A DNA stretch of 64,000 nt from CAVVFX01 sp963747535 (GCA_963747535.1 CAVVFX010000003.1:310001-374000); one strand, 5' to 3'; shown: positions 9,091 to 18,110, counted from the stretch's first letter. The notes: generated by a model from the letters alone, not told the origin. Made by a program: numbers and translations.

Positions 9091-10210
9091 GTGCTTAATC
9101 GCAATAATACATTTCTGTATTAGAATGTTTGGTAGATGCCCAGACATGCGCCTGTGTTGGAGTGCTCTGCCGAAGACAAGGCAACGTTGATTGCGATCAC
9201 TATGAGCCGGGCTGAGGAGGCGCGCTTGGTGGAGCGCGCCCGAATCATCTTATCCCGTCTTGACGGAAAAGAGATTCAGCAGGTGGCACGGGAACTGAGA
9301 GTCTCCATCCCCACCGTTACTAAGTGGTCCAAGCGATTCGCTTTTTGGGGCGTGAGGGGACTGGGCGACGAACCGCGACCGGGCAAGCCGGTGACATACG
9401 ACGCCGCATTTCGGAACCGCGTCCTTGCACTACTTGAACAACCGCCGCCTCCGGGCATGTCCCATTGGGATGGACCCGCGGTAGCAGAGACGCTCGGATC
9501 TAGCGTCTATGCAGTCTGGCGTATACTGCGCCGCGAAGGCATCCACCTGCAACGACACCGCAGTTGGTGTGTAAGCACGGATAAGGAGTTTGCGCCCAAA
9601 GCTGCTGAGGTGGTGGGACTCTACCTGAACCCACCGTTGAATGCGGTAGTGCTGAGCATGGACGAGAAACCCAGTATGCAGGCCACGGAGCGGACGGCCG
9701 GTTACGTCGAGACCGACAGCGGCGCTGTGGTCCGCGGGCTGAAGAGTACCTACAAACGGCACGGCACGCTGAATTTGTTCGCGGCCCTGGATGTCGCCAC
9801 CGGACAGGTCAAGACAAAGTTCACGGAAGCCAAGAAACGGGTAGATTTCCAGAGCTTTCTGGAAGGCGTAATTGCAGAACAGCCGACAGATAAAGAGATC
9901 CACGTGATCCTGGACAATTACTCGCCGCACAAGAAGAACGGCGACTGGCTCGCGAAGTACGATGGCCGCGTGCACTTTCATTTCACACCGACTTCGGCAA
10001 GTTGGCTAAATCAGATTGAAATCGTCTTCAGTCTACTGCAACGGAAGACTCTCAACGGAGCCAGTTTCAAGAGCAAAGACCAGCTGCGCGAAGCGATCGA
10101 AGCCTTTATTCGCAAACACAATGAACGTGCCAAGCCGTTTCGCTGGCGCAAGCGTGATGTGAAGGGCACCCAGCTCCGAAATACACTTGTCAACTTATGC
10201 AATTAAGCAC
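9091..10210 (+). mobile_element. IS630-family insertion sequence, complete
   Basis: The element is 1120 bp and carries one transposase gene. Its ends are 13-bp inverted repeats: GTGCTTAATCGCA at 9091-9103 and TGCAATTAAGCAC at 10198-10210 (one mismatch). Both ends are flanked by the dinucleotide TA (9089-9090 and 10211-10212), the target duplication typical of IS630/Tc1-mariner transposition. All parts needed for movement appear intact, so this may be a recent insertion. Confidence 0.9.
9136..10206 (+). CDS. IS630-family transposase
   Basis: A 356-residue transposase. The N-terminal part holds a helix-turn-helix (EIQQVARELRVSIPTVTKWS, about residues 47-66). The DDE catalytic core shows SMDEKPSMQA (first Asp), VILDNYSPHK (second Asp) and SWLNQIEIVF (the acidic residue). 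These motifs are typical of the IS630 family. The stop codon lies inside the right inverted repeat. No frameshift is present and the gene looks functional. Confidence 0.92.
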   Translation: MPRHAPVLECSAEDKATLIAITMSRAEEARLVERARIILSRLDGKEIQQVARELRVSIPTVTKWSKRFAFWGVRGLGDEPRPGKPVTYDAAFRNRVLALLEQPPPPGMSHWDGPAVAETLGSSVYAVWRILRREGIHLQRHRSWCVSTDKEFAPKAAEVVGLYLNPPLNAVVLSMDEKPSMQATERTAGYVETDSGAVVRGLKSTYKRHGTLNLFAALDVATGQVKTKFTEAKKRVDFQSFLEGVIAEQPTDKEIHVILDNYSPHKKNGDWLAKYDGRVHFHFTPTSASWLNQIEIVFSLLQRKTLNGASFKSKDQLREAIEAFIRKHNERAKPFRWRKRDVKGTQLRNTLVNLCN

Positions 10211-10660
10211 TAGCACACCGCTGATGCAGACAACTTCCGCAAGTCTGGGATCAACTGTAAGTTCTAAGCAGGTGGATAACCTCCCGATTCTAGGAGGCAG
10301 TTTCTTGCTAGGGGGAAGGGCAGGACATTTAACCCGTGGAGGCCACCCGTGGACGGTGAGAAAACGCCAGTGAGCCCCAGCATGGCGCAATTTGGGTTTA
10401 CTTTCTTCTCGGCCGAGGGGTATCCTTGCTTTGTCTCCAAGCGACGGGAAAGGATTCTCGTCGCTTGCCACCCGTTATTGACGCTGGAGTACGCTCGCGC
10501 AAGCCAATGAAGACGGGGTTTCGCGGTTGCCCGCGCCACACTGCGCGAAGTGAATGCCCAGCTGTTTCTGGTGGAGCGTTCGCTGTGACTCTGGTCGCCG
10601 CGACCAAATGGCGTGCCTGCACGCTAGTGCCCAAAGTTGATGCAAATCGTAACCAAACTG

Positions 10661-10770
10661 CTTGCAAGAATTGCCGTACGGAAACCGCTGATTACGCGCG
10701 CGGCTCAGCAACGACTTCCGAGCCGCGACCGTCAGGGAGTGGTTACGCGAACTTTTGCAACTGGTAGTAG
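10661..10770 (+). repeat. Dispersed repeat, copy 1
   Basis: Shares long identity with reverse-oriented copy 2 (13564-13650) and with copy 3 (40931-41016). The common core runs from a TTACGCGCGCGGCTCAGCAA segment through a GAGTGGTTACGCGAACTTT segment to TTGCAACT. This copy retains the 24-base middle block beginning ACTTCCGAGCC that is absent from copy 2. It lies in a gene-free stretch and encodes nothing obvious. Confidence 0.75.
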
Positions 10771-10895
10771 GTCGCTTACGCTCGGCTTTTCGCGCCAGCA
10801 GATTTGGCCGTTTTTTTTTCACCCTACGCGTCGAAGTGCGTTACTTGCCACCGCTCGCCTCTCTGCTCAGACAGCGGTCACGCGCGAACGACAGC

Positions 10896-10937
10896 AAAAA
10901 GCCCGCATGTTGGATCGACCACCGTGGGGGCCTTTTT
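10896..10937. terminator. Possible intrinsic terminator-like hairpin
   Basis: AAAAAGCCC at 10896-10904 can pair with GGGCCTTTTT at 10928-10937 across a loop of about 23 bases. A T-run at one end and an A-run at the other would allow use in either direction. No gene ends close to it, so the role is uncertain. Confidence 0.2.
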
Positions 10938-11245
10938 GAAAGAAATCATTTACCGGCGAGAATGTTCGAAGCGAGGCTCGATGATGTTGCATGCCCAAAC
11001 CGCGGAGCGACGACCACCGCTTGCGGGGCCCAGTATCCAGCTACCCGAACGCCGCTCGGCGAATAATAGCCGGCGACAACCGGAATACTTTCCGAATGGC
11101 GCGTCTAGTTCTCCCCCGGCTTTGCAAGCGGCCTATTTTTGAGCCCATAATCATGTTCGTCCATGGCCAAGGATCTCGTGAACACCCGAGTATGCGTCGG
11201 TTGTTCTAGAATAGGAAACCGATCGGAAAGTTCCAGGAGACTTCT

Positions 11246-12310
11246 ATGAAACGGATCCTATTTTCGTCAATCACACTGGCAATGGTTGCCGCTCAGCCGT
11301 CGATTGGGCAACGCAAGGCAACTATCGAGCATGTTCGTGAGATTCCCTTCTCATCGGTACCGAACCTGTTGAAACTTCCGTCCGGGGAGTATCTCGGCGA
11401 ATCGGTTGCGGTGGCGACCAACTCCAGGGGCCATATTTTTGTCTTTCACCGAAGCGCCAACACGCGGTTGTTCGAATTCGATCAAGCCGGCAACTTCCTC
11501 AAGGAAATCGGCAGTGGGTATTACGGCTTCGAATTCGCTCATTCGGTGCGCGTCGACAAGGACGACAACATCTGGACGGTTGACGAAGGTACCAATATGA
11601 TCACCAAGTTCAGCCCGGACGGAAAGGTGCTGATGGTGCTCGGCAGCAGGCCGCCGGCCGTTCTGGGTGCCCAGACTTACCCCGTCGGGCCGAACCAACC
11701 ATCGCAGAAGTATATTTTCTGCAGGCCAACGGATGTGGGCTGGGACCCACAGGGCAATATTTTCGTTTCCGATGGATATTGCAACAATCGGGTCGTGAAA
11801 TATGACAAGAACGGTCGCTTCGTGGCCCAAGCGGGCAGCGAAAAACCAGGGAGCGCCCTGGGAGAGTTCAATCTACCGCACGGCCTCCAGGTTGACGCCC
11901 AGGGGAATGTTTGGGTCGCCGATCGAACCAACAACCGTTACCAGATGCTCGACAATAACCTGAAACCCATCCGGGAGATTACGAACCTTGGCGTAGGCTG
12001 GACGGTGTGTATTTCATCGGGCCCACACCAATACGCGTTCTTTTCGAACTCGAACCCGAATGGGAACATGCCGGGGACCTGGGATATCACGGGCGAGATT
12101 TACAAGGCAGAATTGGATGGGACCGTGATCGGCAAGTTTGGCCATGCCGGCAAAACAGCTCCGGGATTCCAGGTGGTTCACATGATGGATTGCCGAAATC
12201 CGACCGAGATTATCGTGGGAGAAATCGAGTCGTGGCGGGTGCAGAAACTTGTTCTCCAGCCAACTTCGGCCAACCCTGTAAGCAAGACCAGACAAGGAGA
12301 ACAGCAATGA
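11246..12310 (+). CDS. Secreted NHL-repeat beta-propeller protein
   Basis: A 354-residue protein with an N-terminal signal peptide (MKRILFSSITLAMVAAQPSI) and repeated NHL-type blades: VRVDKDDNIWTVDEGTNMI, DVGWDPQGNIFVSDGYCNN and LQVDAQGNVWVADRTNNRY. Six-bladed propellers of this kind bind ligands or resemble peptidyl-alpha-hydroxyglycine lyases. They are abundant in Solibacter-type genomes. The ATG is preceded by CCAGGAGACTTCT, a good ribosome-binding site. The stop overlaps the start of the next NHL gene (ATGA), so the two are translationally coupled. Confidence 0.85.
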   Translation: MKRILFSSITLAMVAAQPSIGQRKATIEHVREIPFSSVPNLLKLPSGEYLGESVAVATNSRGHIFVFHRSANTRLFEFDQAGNFLKEIGSGYYGFEFAHSVRVDKDDNIWTVDEGTNMITKFSPDGKVLMVLGSRPPAVLGAQTYPVGPNQPSQKYIFCRPTDVGWDPQGNIFVSDGYCNNRVVKYDKNGRFVAQAGSEKPGSALGEFNLPHGLQVDAQGNVWVADRTNNRYQMLDNNLKPIREITNLGVGWTVCISSGPHQYAFFSNSNPNGNMPGTWDITGEIYKAELDGTVIGKFGHAGKTAPGFQVVHMMDCRNPTEIIVGEIESWRVQKLVLQPTSANPVSKTRQGEQQ

Positions 12311-13347
12311 AGCGCACGAAGAATTCGTGGTGGGCAATCCTGGGCGCGGTGCTGATGGCCGGATCGGGGATGATCGCTCAGGCCCAGGCGCCAGAAATCA
12401 AGTTTGATTCCGTGCCCAACGCTTTGCAGCTTCCCTCGGGAATCTATCTCGGCGAAGTGGGTGGCGTCGCTACCAATTCGCGCGGCGATCTGTTCGTCTA
12501 TACGCGCACCGGCCATCCCACCGTCACGATCGGTACCGCGCGTCCGTTCGCGCACGGCGGCTCACGACTGTTCCAGTTCGACCGGAGCGGCAAATTCGTA
12601 CGTGAGATAGGCAAGGATTCGTATGGATTTATGGTCGCCTCGCAGGTTCGGGTCGACGCCAGCGACAACATCTGGGTGGTTGACGAGATGACCAACATGG
12701 TCATCAAATTCGATGCTCAAGGGCACGTCGGGATGCTGCTCGGACGTAAAGCGGAGAACGTCAATATTCCGGCCGGTCGGGGGAGAGGAGGAAACGGCGC
12801 GGGACAGCCGACTGACCTGTTCGACCGCCCGACCGACGTCGCCTGGGACGCGGCGGGAAACATATTCGTCGCAGACGGTCTGGGTAATGCTCGGGTCGCA
12901 AAGTTCGATAAAAGTGGAAAGTTCCTGAAGTCCTGGGGCAAGAAGGGGAACGCAACGGGAGAGTTCGACGACGTACGGAGTATCGCCGTTGACGCGCAAG
13001 GCAACGTTTACGCGGCAGATGGAGGGAACAAGCGCGTTCAGGTCTTCGACAATGACGGCAACTTCAAGACGGCCTTCAACAACGTCGGAAATGCGCAGGC
13101 GCTCTGCATGACGAAGGGACCCCATCAGGTGCTTTACGTCTCGAACTCCAATCCCCCCAATGATATCGACCGCGATGGTGAGATTTACAAAATGAGCCTG
13201 GATGGAAACATGATCGGCAAGTTTGGCAGAGCGGGTAAGTTGCCAAAAGAGTTCGGGACGGTGAACGCCATCGACTGCCGCGACGAAAACATGCTCTACG
13301 TCGGCGAGATTGGCAACCTGCGAGTTCAAAAGCTCGCGCTTCATTAA
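12307..13347 (+). CDS. Secreted NHL-repeat beta-propeller protein, paralogue
   Basis: A 346-residue protein with a signal peptide (MKRTKNSWWAILGAVLMAGS, cleavage near AQAQA) and NHL blades such as VRVDASDNIWVVDEMTNMV, VAWDAAGNIFVADGLGNAR and IAVDAQGNVYAADGGNKRV. It is clearly a paralogue of the preceding gene; both start the mature part with SVPN-L-LPSG-YLGE. A Gly/Arg-rich insert (GRGRGGNGAGQPTDL) distinguishes it. I chose the ATG at 12307 because it overlaps the upstream stop as ATGA and gives a signal peptide. Together the two genes look like a tandem duplication acting in the periplasm or outside the cell. Confidence 0.85.
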   Translation: MKRTKNSWWAILGAVLMAGSGMIAQAQAPEIKFDSVPNALQLPSGIYLGEVGGVATNSRGDLFVYTRTGHPTVTIGTARPFAHGGSRLFQFDRSGKFVREIGKDSYGFMVASQVRVDASDNIWVVDEMTNMVIKFDAQGHVGMLLGRKAENVNIPAGRGRGGNGAGQPTDLFDRPTDVAWDAAGNIFVADGLGNARVAKFDKSGKFLKSWGKKGNATGEFDDVRSIAVDAQGNVYAADGGNKRVQVFDNDGNFKTAFNNVGNAQALCMTKGPHQVLYVSNSNPPNDIDRDGEIYKMSLDGNMIGKFGRAGKLPKEFGTVNAIDCRDENMLYVGEIGNLRVQKLALH

Positions 13348-13375
13348 ATTTTCTCCTGAGCTGATTGGAGAACGC

Positions 13376-13418
13376 AGCGCAGGCGATAGTCATCGCGTGT
13401 CTAATGGTGCGGGTCATC
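13376..13418 (+). repeat. 43-bp dispersed repeat, copy A
   Basis: Begins AGCGCAGGCGATAGTCATCG and ends GCGGGTCATC. It matches 18111-18153 in the same orientation with two mismatches over 43 bases. Both copies are intergenic, 4.7 kb apart. Function unknown; it may be a remnant of a duplicated sequence. Confidence 0.75.
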
Positions 13419-13563
13419 TCCGGAGTGTGGCGATGCTCCAAGTCAAGCGGGAGTTCTCCTCCTTTTGTCTGAAAAGGCAAATCCGCTCAATGCTTTTAGC
13501 ATTGCGTGCCGGAAAGAGCTGGAGGATATTCTTCACACAGCATTCTGAGCGCGCATCGCTAGT

Positions 13564-13658
13564 CTAGTACCAAGTTGCAAAAGTTCGCGTAACCACTCGT
13601 TGCTGAGCCGCGCGCGTAAGCAAGCGGTTTCCGTACCCCAATTCTTGCAAGTAGGTAC
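13564..13658 (-). repeat. Dispersed repeat, copy 2, with inverted ends
   Basis: Reverse-oriented copy of the element at 10661-10770. Relative to copies 1 and 3 it lacks a 24-base internal block. Its ends form an imperfect inverted repeat: GTACCAAGTTGCAA at 13567-13580 and TTGCAAGTAGGTAC near 13645-13658 (12 of 14 positions pair). This gives it the look of a small non-autonomous element. Confidence 0.7.
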
Positions 13659-14261
13659 AGGTTCACAGTGTCACGATTAGGCGATCCCTAATTCGGCAAA
13701 CTCTTCGCGACAGCTAAGAAATCGGAGGAATCAGTGAGAAGGGCAGCATGGATCTAGCGGCGATTCTTATGACACTTTAGGACGAACTTGCTTTGCTGGA
13801 GAAGGCAATCACCCGATCGGAACGCCGCACGGCTGGGCAAGAAAGGCAGCGGTGCCGGTTCCGCGGGTGGATTAGCCTGCCAGGTACCCTTGCGAGGCCT
13901 CTGGCTGAAATCATGAGTCGTGGACCCCTTGACGCTCGCGACCATTGACCCGTGTCGCGCCTCCCGCCTCGTCGCGGTCGATCCAGTCACCTTCCTCCGC
14001 GCCGTTGACCGCTGGCATCGGGTGACGATTAGCGCGGTGAAACTGCGATCGAGCCCGCGGCCGACGTCCACGGCGCTCCTGTCATGATCGTGCAAAACGA
14101 CTGGCACCGGCGGATCACTTCCACCAGGTCCACAGGCGCGTGCCCGGCTTAGGCGAACCGCCGCCTGCTCGACGGCCACGCTGGCGCCCAACGCACTCGC
14201 CCGAGTTTGCCAACGGCCGCGCTGTTTCGATGCGCCCTTGCCCCGTCGCACGCGTACCTGT

Positions 14262-14774
14262 TCAGGCGGTCTTAGGCTGTTGCAGCGGCTGATGGTGGAA
14301 AGCTTTCATCGCCTGGTCAAGCGCAGCAACCTGTGCCGTCACCGTTTCATGCTCGCCCCGTAATCCCTCAATACGCGCGAGTTCGCTTTCAATCGTCTGC
14401 TTGCGCGTGCTGAGTTGCTCGTACGCCTTTTGAAGCAGACTCAGGGCCTCGTGAACATCATTTCCGCCGGTCTGTGGTGCGGGCGCTGCCAACAGTATTG
14501 GCGGTTGCTGTTTGGGCTGAGCCGATACCGCCGCTTCGCCAACCTCAACGGGCGCAGGCGACCGGACCGAACCCAAACGCCGATTTCTCTTGGGCCCCTG
14601 CTGCGGTGCAGTTGCCGCCGCGGCTTCAAGCAGTCGGTTCGGATTCTTGTTCCATTTTACGTACTCTCTTGGGTGTTGGGCTCGAACGTGGGCAGATAAT
14701 CCTGTACCGCGTGTTGAGATCGTAGAGCAAAACGGGCACTGCAGTTTCTGTGGTCTGAGATTGAGACCAGGCAT
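14262..14774 (-). CDS. Small C2H2-type zinc-finger protein with coiled coil
   Basis: A 170-residue protein. Residues 12-34 read QCPFCSTISTRGTGLSAHVR and then AQH, a CX2C-X12-HX4H arrangement (C13, C16, H29, H34) like a classical C2H2 zinc finger. The middle is Pro/Ala/Gln-rich and flexible. Residues about 107-160 form a predicted coiled coil (LLQKAYEQLSTRKQTIESEL and following). This suggests a DNA- or RNA-binding protein that oligomerises. The start is the ATG at 14774 with GAGGAG eight bases upstream. C2H2 fingers are uncommon in bacteria outside Ros/MucR; I do not recognise this as either. Confidence 0.75.
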   Translation of the reverse strand: MPGLNLRPQKLQCPFCSTISTRGTGLSAHVRAQHPREYVKWNKNPNRLLEAAAATAPQQGPKRNRRLGSVRSPAPVEVGEAAVSAQPKQQPPILLAAPAPQTGGNDVHEALSLLQKAYEQLSTRKQTIESELARIEGLRGEHETVTAQVAALDQAMKAFHHQPLQQPKTA

Positions 14775-15039
14775 CAAAAAACTCCTCGCTATTGGTAAGT
14801 TTTACTTATGGTCTATCGATTCATAGTCTACAAGAATTCGATGATTTGGGGTTGGAATCTCACCGGGTACGGAATCATCGGGCCCGAATAGCCCGTCTGC
14901 TTCACCGGCACGGCTTACACGGCGCGTGTGATGATGCCTGCGGCGGGCGGGTGTCAACGGGGCGATTCTGGACTATGAGGCCCAACCGCCGAGACTCAAG
15001 TGCATTTGCTCGTGGGCGTTTGGGGGGGTGGGTCCTTAT

Positions 15040-15399
15040 CTATTTCTGCCACCGGTGCACGCACTCCTTAGCGACAAATCGCGCACCATCGTCGGACTTG
15101 CCAATGCAAGAGATGAACTGGGTTTCCTGTACTTGGCTTATAGCGCTTTCTTTGCCTTTGTCGCTGCGCCCGTACCTGAACTTCGTGTCCAGGCTGTATA
15201 CCACCAGGCGCCGGGCGCCGGTTCTTGTGTCTACCATGATTATTGAGCTGTCCTTGTCAATCAGGAATACCGTGCCCTGAACAATTATGTTCGGGGCTTT
15301 GTCCTTTGCAATCACGTTGAGACTGAGCACCAGGTAGAGAAGGACCATGGCCTGGACCATGGCCCACCAACCGAGTGCATTGGAAGAGTTGATCCGCAT
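15040..15399 (-). CDS. Small secreted or membrane-anchored hypothetical protein
   Basis: A 119-residue protein with an N-terminal hydrophobic segment (MVQAMVLLYLVLSLNVIAKD) and a compact mature part (GTVFLIDKDSSIIMVDTRTG, then FRYGRSDKGKESAISQVQET, ending KECVHRWQK). It has the feel of a small beta-barrel, OB- or DUF5666-like, with two Cys that could form a disulfide (ISCIG, KECVH). An excellent ribosome-binding site (GGAGGAAACCC) precedes the ATG at 15399. Stands alone; function unknown. Confidence 0.7.
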   Translation of the reverse strand: MRINSSNALGWWAMVQAMVLLYLVLSLNVIAKDKAPNIIVQGTVFLIDKDSSIIMVDTRTGARRLVVYSLDTKFRYGRSDKGKESAISQVQETQFISCIGKSDDGARFVAKECVHRWQK

Positions 15400-15444
15400 G
15401 GGTTTCCTCCATCTGTCCGAAATGGCATTCGCGTCTGCCCGTGC

Positions 15445-15678
15445 CTAAATTACGATAGTCGGAAAACGAACCGAAGTAAAGCGCATGTGGCCCCGGAGCA
15501 CGGCGATTAGCTCGACGGCCCCGTGCTGGCCGTCGTTATCGCGTGCCCGTCCGAGTCTCCCGACGAACGCGCGAATCGCCGCGGAGTGTTCGATGTACGC
15601 GCCGGCCGGGCGCGTGGCGCCCAAGTTGGCGCGCGAGGGGCAAGGATCGTTTCCCCCGATGACAATGACCTGCCACAC
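15445..15678 (-). CDS. Doubtful small hypothetical protein
   Basis: A 77-residue frame from GTG 15678 (MWQVIVIGGNDPCPSRANL..., RAFVGRLGRARDNDGQHGA). The composition is plausible for a protein and the 3' half reads smoothly, but no family, signal or neighbour supports it. It lies 45 bases downstream of the secreted protein gene on the same strand. Confidence 0.3.
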   Translation of the reverse strand: MWQVIVIGGNDPCPSRANLGATRPAGAYIEHSAAIRAFVGRLGRARDNDGQHGAVELIAVLRGHMRFTSVRFPTIVI

Positions 15679-15773
15679 GACCGCTCACCCTTCGCACACT
15701 TTAATGCTGCGCCCGGGAGGAATTGCTTTCAATGGAGCGCATGGTACTTTTGGGTAACCGATTTCATGCGGGT

Positions 15774-15810
15774 ACTCGTGTCGGAGACACGACTCGTGTC
15801 GGAGACACGA
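15774..15810 (+). repeat. Tandem 18-bp repeat with dyad symmetry
   Basis: ACTCGTGTCGGAGACACG occurs twice in direct tandem. Each unit contains the inverted repeat CGTGTC-GGA-GACACG, so the segment can form one or two hairpins. It lies about 250 bases upstream of the small membrane protein gene. It could be a transcription signal, a binding site or a minisatellite start. Confidence 0.7.
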
Positions 15811-16057
15811 GGCTGGGCCACAATTAGGAGCCGTCGAATACGGGTTCTTTATCGTCGCGGGAGCCTTCGTGGCCTTTGCGGTTGGGCTTGTGGCACGCGC
15901 CCGCTCGGTGTCTTCAAATCATGGAAGTGCCAGATCGAGCGTCGTTGACGCCGTGGTCGAGTTCTGGTCTGACCTCGTTGACTTCGAGATCGTTCCGGTC
16001 CTCACGTCGGGCAACCCGACGCTTGCTCCCAGCTCCGGTACCGGCCATACTGCGACC

Positions 16058-16264
16058 ATGAACTTAAAGAATGCGGCACTCCTGGCGTTCGTCGGAACAC
16101 TTCTGCTGACACTTGTCGCGGCGGTGGATTTCATCAGGACCATCTCGGGTGTCCTTGGCGGCTTTGTTCCGGCGATGGCGCTTTTGAGGTCGACCATCTA
16201 CCTGTTCGCAAGCCTGACCGTCACGGTGTTTTTCTACGTTTTCAACCGGCCGCAATCACGGTGA
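16058..16264 (+). CDS. Small two-helix membrane protein
   Basis: A 68-residue protein with two predicted membrane helices: ALLAFVGTLLLTLVAAVDFI (about residues 6-25) and STIYLFASLTVTVFFYVF (about 46-63). The start is ATG 16058; a longer upstream frame (from 15869) adds 63 residues of poorly ordered sequence and was not used. No family recognised. Confidence 0.6.
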   Translation: MNLKNAALLAFVGTLLLTLVAAVDFIRTISGVLGGFVPAMALLRSTIYLFASLTVTVFFYVFNRPQSR

Positions 16265-16369
16265 GCAAATGCGTGAACAATCTTGTGGTCGCCGTGACGT
16301 ATAGAATCATTCCAGCGGGAACTGGTGCCGTGGTGTGGCGCAAATCGCCACCGGTTTATCCATGAATCA

Positions 16370-16822
16370 ATGTATCTCTGGGCAGGGCTGCAGGATTGGG
16401 CCCGGACCACGTTTACCGGCTTCCTGAACCACGCGACGCCCCTTAACCGCCGGCGCGAGGAGCAACCGCTCCGAGGCTCGCTCGTGGCACACTACGTTGG
16501 CGACATGCCCCACAAATGGGCGAGCGCGGAATGCGTGCTCTATCTGCGCCACATGCTGGTGCTGGAAGACGGTGCGTCGCTGCGCCTGCTTGCGGGCATC
16601 AGCGAACCGGAACTCGCGGCCGGCGAGCCGCTCGAGATTGTTGGATTACCCACTCGCTTCGGTAGGGTCTCGCTAGGTCTGGAGCCTCTCGGCCGGAAAC
16701 GCGGATGGCGGATCGACTTTGAACGGGAGCCGGGACCCGCTCCCACTTTCGGTGGTCTTGCCGCGTGGGTTGGCACCCGTCGATCCGGCGGTGCACAAGT
16801 GGAGCGCAACCTGCGCTGTTGA
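16370..16822 (+). pseudogene. C-terminal remnant of an unidentified larger protein
   Basis: The frame from ATG 16370 is protein-like through residue ~125 (VGDMPHKWASAECVLYLRHM, LRLLAGISEPELAAGEPLEI, SLGLEPLGRKRGWRIDFERE). This looks like the beta-sandwich end of a large secreted carbohydrate-active protein. Near 16750 the frame becomes implausible, and a neighbouring frame (PVDPAVHKWSATCAVDRSAG) reads better, so a frame change is likely there. No start or N-terminal domains are present. Confidence 0.45.
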
Positions 16823-16859
16823 TCGCTCTGCCGGCGTTCTCGCGAGTATCGACTGGGTG

Positions 16860-16992
16860 GCACGTGACGGGTGGCTGCCCTGGGTACGTCATCGATCACA
16901 GCCGGGCGCTGAAGCACGGCGGGTCCGATACTCCCGACAATATGCAGTGGCAGATGGTTGCTGAATCACGGGCAAAGGATCGGTTGGAATGA
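16860..16992 (+). pseudogene. HNH endonuclease fragment
   Basis: The frame ending at the TGA 16990-16992 reads CPGYVIDHSRALKHGGSDTP and then DNMQWQMVAESRAKDRLE. This is the C-terminal half of a small HNH nuclease (DH pair, the GG turn, then N-MQWQ and a basic AKD-R-E end). The upstream part with the first metal-binding residues is missing or in another frame, so it is a remnant. Confidence 0.55.
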
Positions 16993-17043
16993 ACCATGAC
17001 GTCGTGAACCAGCATGCCGGACGCGTAAGGCGTGAGGTCGCCG

Positions 17044-17817
17044 TCAAAGATCCAGCACAATCCACGCCGGAGCGTGGTCGCTCGAGTTTTCCTCGCCACG
17101 CACCTCGCGGTCCACACCCCCATCCACGAGACGCTCGCGTATGGCCGGCGAAAGCAGCAAGTGATCGAGCCGCATTCCCTTGTCTGCGGCCCACCGGCCG
17201 CGCTCGTAATCCCAGAACGTCCATAGCGGCCCGTCTGGATATAGTTTCCGCAGAGCATCTGTCCAGCCTTGAGACAATAGCCTGGCAAACGCATGCCGAC
17301 TTTGAGGTTGGATCAATGCGTTCTTATCGAGAGATCGCGTTGGATAAATATCCTGCACCGATGGGACAACGTTGTAATCCCCGCACAATACTACAGGCAC
17401 ACCAGCCGTCATCAGTTCGCTGGCGTGCGCGATTAATCGCTCGAACCAGGCCAGTTTGTAATCGAATTTCGGACCGGGCTGAGGGTTACCATTTGGGAGA
17501 TAGATGGAAGCCAACAAGATCCCGTTTACGGCCGCCTCGACGTAGCGCGCTTGGCGATCCTGAGGATTTCCGGGCAGGCTTGACCGAGTCATCACGGGAT
17601 CGTGGTCTCGCGCGAGGATCGCAACGCCGTTCCAGGAACCCTCGCATTGCCAGACCGCATGATAGCCAAGGGTTCGCAGGGTGTGTGCCGGAAATGCCCG
17701 CTGCTCGGTCTTGAGTTCCTGAAGGCAAACGATGTCTGGCTCCGTTTTGGCGAGCCAAGCCACGAGATTGTCCAGGCGCTTGTTGATGTTATTGATGTTG
17801 AAAGTGACGATTTTCAA
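17044..17817 (-). CDS. xth: Exodeoxyribonuclease III
   Basis: A 257-residue, apparently complete AP endonuclease/3'-5' exonuclease of the ExoIII family, acting in base-excision repair. The catalytic motifs are visible: MKIVTFNINNINKRL at the N-terminus, VCLQELKTE with the metal-binding Glu (about residue 34), VVLCGDYNVVP with Asp and Asn (about 145-155), and NSSDHAPAWIVLDL with the C-terminal Asp-His. The start at 17817 is the natural N-terminus of the family. Monocistronic by appearance. It is notable as an intact repair gene within 15 kb of a broken alkB and a broken ligase. Confidence 0.93.
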   Translation of the reverse strand: MKIVTFNINNINKRLDNLVAWLAKTEPDIVCLQELKTEQRAFPAHTLRTLGYHAVWQCEGSWNGVAILARDHDPVMTRSSLPGNPQDRQARYVEAAVNGILLASIYLPNGNPQPGPKFDYKLAWFERLIAHASELMTAGVPVVLCGDYNVVPSVQDIYPTRSLDKNALIQPQSRHAFARLLSQGWTDALRKLYPDGPLWTFWDYERGRWAADKGMRLDHLLLSPAIRERLVDGGVDREVRGEENSSDHAPAWIVLDL

Positions 17818-18110
17818 AACCCAAGCCTCAATCTACAACCTATTGTGACCTGAACGGATTGTAAGTGGCCAACAGGAAACGCACGGACGTGAGCTGATGG
17901 ATGGGCACGTGGGAGAGAATCTCAGGGCGTCTTAGAGCGAAAGAGCTTCCAACATCTCTCCATGATGCCATCCCGCTTGGTATTCAACTCAGTGCCCAGT
18001 TTTGTTGATTCCATCCTTGGCCGTGTGCTTCACCGCGCCGAACACCATGCACCGGCGATCGCGCACTGACGCATCCACCTTAACTGATCCCGCAGCAGCT
18101 GTGCGGCCGG

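Larger units (their letters stand above)
10211..11245. other. About 1 kb without a supported gene
   Basis: No frame here has convincing coding character. It contains one copy of a dispersed repeat (10661-10770) and a weak hairpin (10896-10937). A short plus-strand stretch near 10524-10578 reads ATLREVNAQLFLVERSL in one frame, which resembles the tail of a peptidase, but nothing continues it on either side. The start of the NHL gene at 11246 is preceded by the Shine-Dalgarno-like CCAGGAGACTTCT. Confidence 0.4.
13348..14261. other. About 0.9 kb, no convincing gene; two repeats
   Basis: The stretch between the second NHL gene and the zinc-finger gene holds a 43-bp repeat (13376-13418) and a reverse copy of a larger dispersed repeat (13564-13658). 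Minus-strand frames exist (for example 13754-14251), but they are Arg/Ser/Ala-rich in the way random high-GC frames are and match nothing I know. Confidence 0.4.

Noticed and set aside
13754..14251. 165-codon minus-strand frame downstream of the zinc-finger gene
   Set aside because: Arg/Ser-rich, no ordered segments and no family; treated as non-coding.
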